Positions 60,510-64,000 of a stretch of 64,000 nt of DNA are shown here, piece by piece. The first letter of the stretch is position 1; the number at the start of each line of letters is the position of its first letter. The notes beneath the pieces were generated by a model. It was not told the origin of the DNA. It worked only from the letters and a program-made list of their open reading frames with translations, and searched no databases. The translations under genes and the position numbers were made by a program. The stretch spans positions 1-64,000 of the forward strand of contig CALEZD010000103.1 of assembly GCA_937928385.1 (NCBI GenBank), read 5' to 3'. This stretch comes from an uncultured Bacteroidota bacterium (lineage in GTDB: Bacteria > Bacteroidota > Bacteroidia > Chitinophagales > Chitinophagaceae).

Positions 60510-62282
60510 TCAGAAGAAATATTTGCCCTTGTTTATTAGCTCTGTAGCTATTCTACGCCGGGCATCTTTTGTGTTATATGGCGTTACTTTGGTAAAACGC
60601 TTGATACCCAATAGCATCATTCTCTGCTCGTCGCCGGTGGCAAAGGCATTTACAGCATTTTTACCTGCATGATTGATACGGTCAGCGGCATCTGATATGA
60701 AAATACGTGTGGCATCTAATGCCAGGGCTGCTTTATCACCCTCCAGCTTCATAGAGCGCAGCATCATACTTTCCGCCATAAAGGTGTCCATCAGCATATC
60801 AGCCAGGTACATCAGTACTTCCTGCTCCTGCTCTATTTTTATCATCAGCTTTTGTACTGCAGCGCCTGCACACATGAGTATTGCTTTCTTGAAGTTGGCT
60901 ATAGCTTTACGCTCCGCGGCAAATGGTGCAGTGTCTTCTTCAAAATCAGGGATGCCCATCAGTTCTTTCTGTACAGCCATGGCGGGTTTCATCAGGTCTA
61001 TACGCCCCTTCATGGCGCGTTTCAGGTACATATCCAGTATCAGCAGACGGTTGATTTCGTTTGTGCCTTCAAATATCCTGTTGATGCGGCTGTCGCGATA
61101 GGCACGGGATATATTGTATTCATCTGAATAGCCGTTGCCTCCATGTATCTGTACACCCTCGTCCACCACATAGTCCAGGCTTTCAGAGCCGAGCACTTTC
61201 AGCATAGCACATTCTATGGCATATTCTTCCGCAGCGCCCAACATCGGGTCTTCTCCGGGCTTTCCGGCAGCAGTCAGTTCTTCCTCCTTATCAGCTATCC
61301 ATTTGGCGGTGCGGTACAAGGCGCTTTCAGTTGCAAAAATCCTGATGGCCATTTCTGCCAACTTATGTTGTATGGCTCCGAAAGATGCAATGGGTTTCTG
61401 AAACTGCTCGCGGGTATTGGCGTATGTAATGGTGGTATTCAGAGCTTGCTTGGCACCGCCCAAAGCTGCAGCGCATAGTTTCAGCCTGCCTATGTTTAAT
61501 ATATTGAAAGCGATAATGTGGCCACGTCCAATTTCTCCCAGGAGGTTTTCAGCCGGCACTTTGCAATTCTCGAAAAATACCTGCCTTGTGCTGGAACCCC
61601 TGATACCCATCTTGTGTTCTTCTTCGCCAAAACTCAATCCATCAGCTCCACGCTCTACGATGAATGCACTGAACTTATCGCCATCTACTTTTGCAAATAC
61701 CGTAAAGACATCCGCAAACCCTGAGTTGGTAATCCAAATCTTTTGCCCGTTGATGAGGTAGTGTTTACCATCCTCGGTAAGGGTGGCGGATGTTTTGCCG
61801 CTCAATGCGTCGGAGCCGGCGTTGGATTCCGTCAGTGCGTAAGCACCTTTTAATTCACCACTGGCCAGCCTGGGGATATATTTTTGCTTTTGCTCTTCTG
61901 TGCCGAAGTATAGTATGGGCAATGAACCGATGCCATTGTGGGCCGCCATAGCTACGGCAAATGAATGCCCGCCGCCCAGTGCTTCATTAATCAATGTTGC
62001 TGTGACAAAATCCTCATCCAGTCCGCCGTATTTTTCAGGAAAGGTGGCCCCCAATAATCCCAATTCGCCTGCCTTGTCCAGCAGCGACACCATCAGCCCT
62101 TCTTTCTGATTGTCAATATCAATAATATTGGGCGATACTTCTTTCTCCAGGAATTCATGACAGGTTTGCTCTATCATGCGTTGTTCATCACTAAAATCCT
62201 CGGGGGTGAATGTGTCTTCCGGTGTAGATTCGCTCACCAGGAAACTTCCTCCGGGTATTGTTTTCATTTCAGTACGTGCCAT
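60510..62282 (-). CDS. Acyl-CoA dehydrogenase
   Basis: 590 residues, longer than the usual ~380, with a C-terminal extension of about 170 residues after the core, like VLCAD/ACAD9-type enzymes. Core motifs: YALTESNAGSDAL, INGQKIWITNSGFAD, and the C-terminal RDSRINRIFEGTNEINR with the catalytic Glu position. It oxidises acyl-CoA thioesters in the first step of beta-oxidation. It could act with the acyl-CoA synthetase at 32937, though they are not linked. Confidence 0.95.
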   Translation of the reverse strand: MARTEMKTIPGGSFLVSESTPEDTFTPEDFSDEQRMIEQTCHEFLEKEVSPNIIDIDNQKEGLMVSLLDKAGELGLLGATFPEKYGGLDEDFVTATLINEALGGGHSFAVAMAAHNGIGSLPILYFGTEEQKQKYIPRLASGELKGAYALTESNAGSDALSGKTSATLTEDGKHYLINGQKIWITNSGFADVFTVFAKVDGDKFSAFIVERGADGLSFGEEEHKMGIRGSSTRQVFFENCKVPAENLLGEIGRGHIIAFNILNIGRLKLCAAALGGAKQALNTTITYANTREQFQKPIASFGAIQHKLAEMAIRIFATESALYRTAKWIADKEEELTAAGKPGEDPMLGAAEEYAIECAMLKVLGSESLDYVVDEGVQIHGGNGYSDEYNISRAYRDSRINRIFEGTNEINRLLILDMYLKRAMKGRIDLMKPAMAVQKELMGIPDFEEDTAPFAAERKAIANFKKAILMCAGAAVQKLMIKIEQEQEVLMYLADMLMDTFMAESMMLRSMKLEGDKAALALDATRIFISDAADRINHAGKNAVNAFATGDEQRMMLLGIKRFTKVTPYNTKDARRRIATELINKGKYFF

Positions 62283-62411
62283 ATCCTTTCCTTTACTTAT
62301 GAAGTTACATAAAAATTGAGCCTCGCAGATGTTAATTTAATTCTAACTATAAACGATACGCCAGTTATTGTAAGCCCCTTTTTTGAGGTATCTTGCCGGC
62401 CTGTTTGTTTC

Positions 62412-63554
62412 ATGATAATAGTAGCGTACATATCCTTTCTGCTGACGGTATTATATTTTATACTGATGCTGCTATACCGTGCAGGTTGGCAACGCCAGGA
62501 TACATTTGTATTACAGCCGGACTATCTACCACAAACGAAAATATCAGTAATAGTACCTGCCCGCAATGAGGAAGCTCATATAGGAAACTGTATTAAATCA
62601 TTACGTGCGCAGGATTACCCGGACGATTTGCTGGAAATAATCGTAGTGGACGACCACTCAACAGATGCTACAGCTAAAATTATACAATCATTTACCGGCG
62701 CTAACCTGCATTATATTGACCTGCATAAGCATATAGATGCTAACGACGCTGTAGTGGCTTATAAGAAGCTGGCACTGGCTACCGGTATTGTCCATGCCGG
62801 TGGCGAACTGATTGTAACCACCGACGCAGATTGCACAGCAGGCCCGCAATGGCTGAAGCATATAGCGGCTATATATGAACAGGATAAGTCTGTAATGGTG
62901 GTAGCGCCTGTGGATTTTGCCTGCAATTGCAGTACAGTGCAGCTATTCCAGTCGCTGGACTTTATGAGCATGCAAGGCATTACTGCTGCGACGCTGCAAC
63001 TGAAGCTGGGTAATATGTGTAATGGGGCCAACCTGGCGTTTCAACGCACAGCATACGACAAGGTAGACGGGTACAAAGGTGTTGACCATATAGCATCGGG
63101 CGATGATTATCTGCTGATGATGAAACTTAACAAAGCATATCCGGGAGCTATCAGTTATCTCAAGTCTCAAGAAGCAATAGTATATACACCCCCACAACAT
63201 GATTGGAAAGGTTTTCTAAGACAGCGTATAAGATGGGCGTCAAAATCGGGTAAATACGATGATAAAAAAATGACAGCTGTATTGAGCTTTGTTTACCTGT
63301 TCAACCTTTTGTTTGTTCCCATGCTTGTTCTATCTGTCCTGTATCCCGTTTATGGAATATACCTACTGGCAATATTTCTTGTTAAGGTACTGGTGGAGTT
63401 GTTTTATTTATACCCTGTCGCGTCATTTTTCAATAAACGCATCCATCTCTGGTTATTTCCGTTATTTCAGCCTATTCATATCTCTTATATTATTATCGCC
63501 GGGCTGTTGGGGTTTGCAGGCGTTTACCAGTGGAAAGGGAGGAGCGTACGGTAG
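62412..63554 (+). CDS. Family 2 glycosyltransferase (membrane-bound)
   Basis: 380 residues from the ATG at 62412; the frame is open from a TTG at 62316, which would add 32 residues before the first membrane helix. One N-terminal helix (IIVAYISFLLTVLYFILML), then the GT2 catalytic domain (ISVIVPARNEEAHIGNCI, VVDDHSTDAT, TTDADCTAG) and RQRIRWASK (Q/RxxRW-like), followed by three C-terminal helices. The layout matches cellulose-synthase-like or ceramide-glucosyltransferase-like enzymes. Acceptor unknown. Confidence 0.9.
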   Translation: MIIVAYISFLLTVLYFILMLLYRAGWQRQDTFVLQPDYLPQTKISVIVPARNEEAHIGNCIKSLRAQDYPDDLLEIIVVDDHSTDATAKIIQSFTGANLHYIDLHKHIDANDAVVAYKKLALATGIVHAGGELIVTTDADCTAGPQWLKHIAAIYEQDKSVMVVAPVDFACNCSTVQLFQSLDFMSMQGITAATLQLKLGNMCNGANLAFQRTAYDKVDGYKGVDHIASGDDYLLMMKLNKAYPGAISYLKSQEAIVYTPPQHDWKGFLRQRIRWASKSGKYDDKKMTAVLSFVYLFNLLFVPMLVLSVLYPVYGIYLLAIFLVKVLVELFYLYPVASFFNKRIHLWLFPLFQPIHISYIIIAGLLGFAGVYQWKGRSVR

Positions 63555-63619
63555 GTATTATCATTCAGTTAAAGGAGAACATTCATTGAGAATATTTAGG
63601 GTATTTTGTATCTTTCGGT

Positions 63620-64000
63620 ATGCGTAAAGTTATATATATATCCATCCTGGTAATAATACTGGCTGTTGTGGGCTATGTATATTGGTATTATTATAACCCA
63701 TATAGCGAGGGCCACAGGGAGGGCGTATTGCAGAAGTTTTCACGTAAAGGCAATGTGTTCAAAACCTACGAAGGTGAAATGATACAGTTGGGCTTCGGGC
63801 AACGTACGGGCGGGTCGCTTAATGCACAGTATTTTTACTTCAGCGTTACCGACCTGGAACTTGCGGATTCTATAGAGAACTGCATGGGCAAAAGTGTTAA
63901 ACTGCATTATGTACAGTATCGCCGTGCATTGCCATGGCGAGGTAATAACCATGTAAATGACGATTTACCCAAAGGCCAGTACATAGTAGATGGTATAGCA
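63620..64000 (+). CDS. Membrane-anchored protein, cut by right edge
   Basis: 127 codons before the edge, starting MRKVIYISILVIILAVVGYV, one N-terminal membrane helix. The outer part has SEGHREGVLQKFSRKGNVFK and TYEGEMIQLGFG, then LPWRGNNHVND and LPKGQYIVDGI. No family is named with confidence. TATCTTTC at 63609-63616 lies 3 bases before the ATG. Confidence 0.72.
   Translation, partial: MRKVIYISILVIILAVVGYVYWYYYNPYSEGHREGVLQKFSRKGNVFKTYEGEMIQLGFGQRTGGSLNAQYFYFSVTDLELADSIENCMGKSVKLHYVQYRRALPWRGNNHVNDDLPKGQYIVDGIA

Noticed and set aside
62412..63554. GT2 glycosyltransferase as part of the pigment cluster
   Set aside because: It lies over 11 kb from the second locus with unrelated genes between; no evidence links them.

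Overview
The window looks like a chromosomal segment from a member of the Bacteroidota, most likely near Chitinophagaceae. Supporting signs are promoters of the TTG-N17..21-TAnnTTTG type, two proteins with type IX secretion (T9SS) C-terminal sorting domains, a TonB-dependent receptor with a carboxypeptidase-like domain, a 'putative porin', an ECF sigma/RskA-type anti-sigma pair, a giant Ig-like adhesin and the order tRNA-Trp, secE, nusG. The family-level placement is inference. No phage, transposase, integrase, CRISPR array or rRNA was seen.

Layout. 1-5389 (minus) is the N-terminal 1796 residues of a very large secreted repeat protein that runs off the left edge. 5722-9606 holds a lipoprotein, clpB and a small unknown gene. 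9751-16878 is a housekeeping block: tRNA-Trp, secE, nusG, ispD, an exported protein, dnaG, ruvX, def, and an ECF sigma/anti-sigma pair. 16894-25095 (minus) holds a degenerate ketosynthase, a ketosynthase and an acyl carrier protein downstream of sucA, then a porin and a small membrane protein. 25337-38799 is mixed metabolism and transport: prfC, a T9SS-exported beta-propeller protein, an NmrA-type reductase, an ABC transporter pair, an acyl-CoA synthetase, marC, pepT, a DUF1573 protein, a UbiA-type prenyltransferase and dapB. 38906-39588 is a broken PAS-LuxR regulator. 39698-44956 holds a lipoprotein and a transglutaminase-like membrane protein flanked by two copies of a structured intergenic repeat. 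44957-47898 is icd, a SPOR protein and an M20 peptidase. 47895-51000 (minus) is a five-gene ACP/acyltransferase/dehydratase/thioesterase/ketosynthase operon. 51145-55740 (minus) is a small unknown gene, a probable metal-uptake TonB operon and a predicted outer-membrane protein. 55849-64000 holds prmC, a PhaE-like protein, two exported proteins, an acyl-CoA dehydrogenase, a GT2 glycosyltransferase and a gene cut by the right edge.

The most distinctive biology is a set of type II polyketide/fatty-acid genes of the aryl-polyene/flexirubin kind, divided between two loci about 28 kb apart (two ACPs, two intact ketosynthases, one ketosynthase lacking its cysteine, dehydratase, thioesterase, acyltransferase). 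Next are a pair of ~190-base hairpin-rich intergenic repeats whose lead hairpin carries a 10-base loop that recurs, in variant form, in a third hairpin nearby, and a nearly intact regulator pseudogene with two visible lesions. Much of the rest is ordinary core-genome content.
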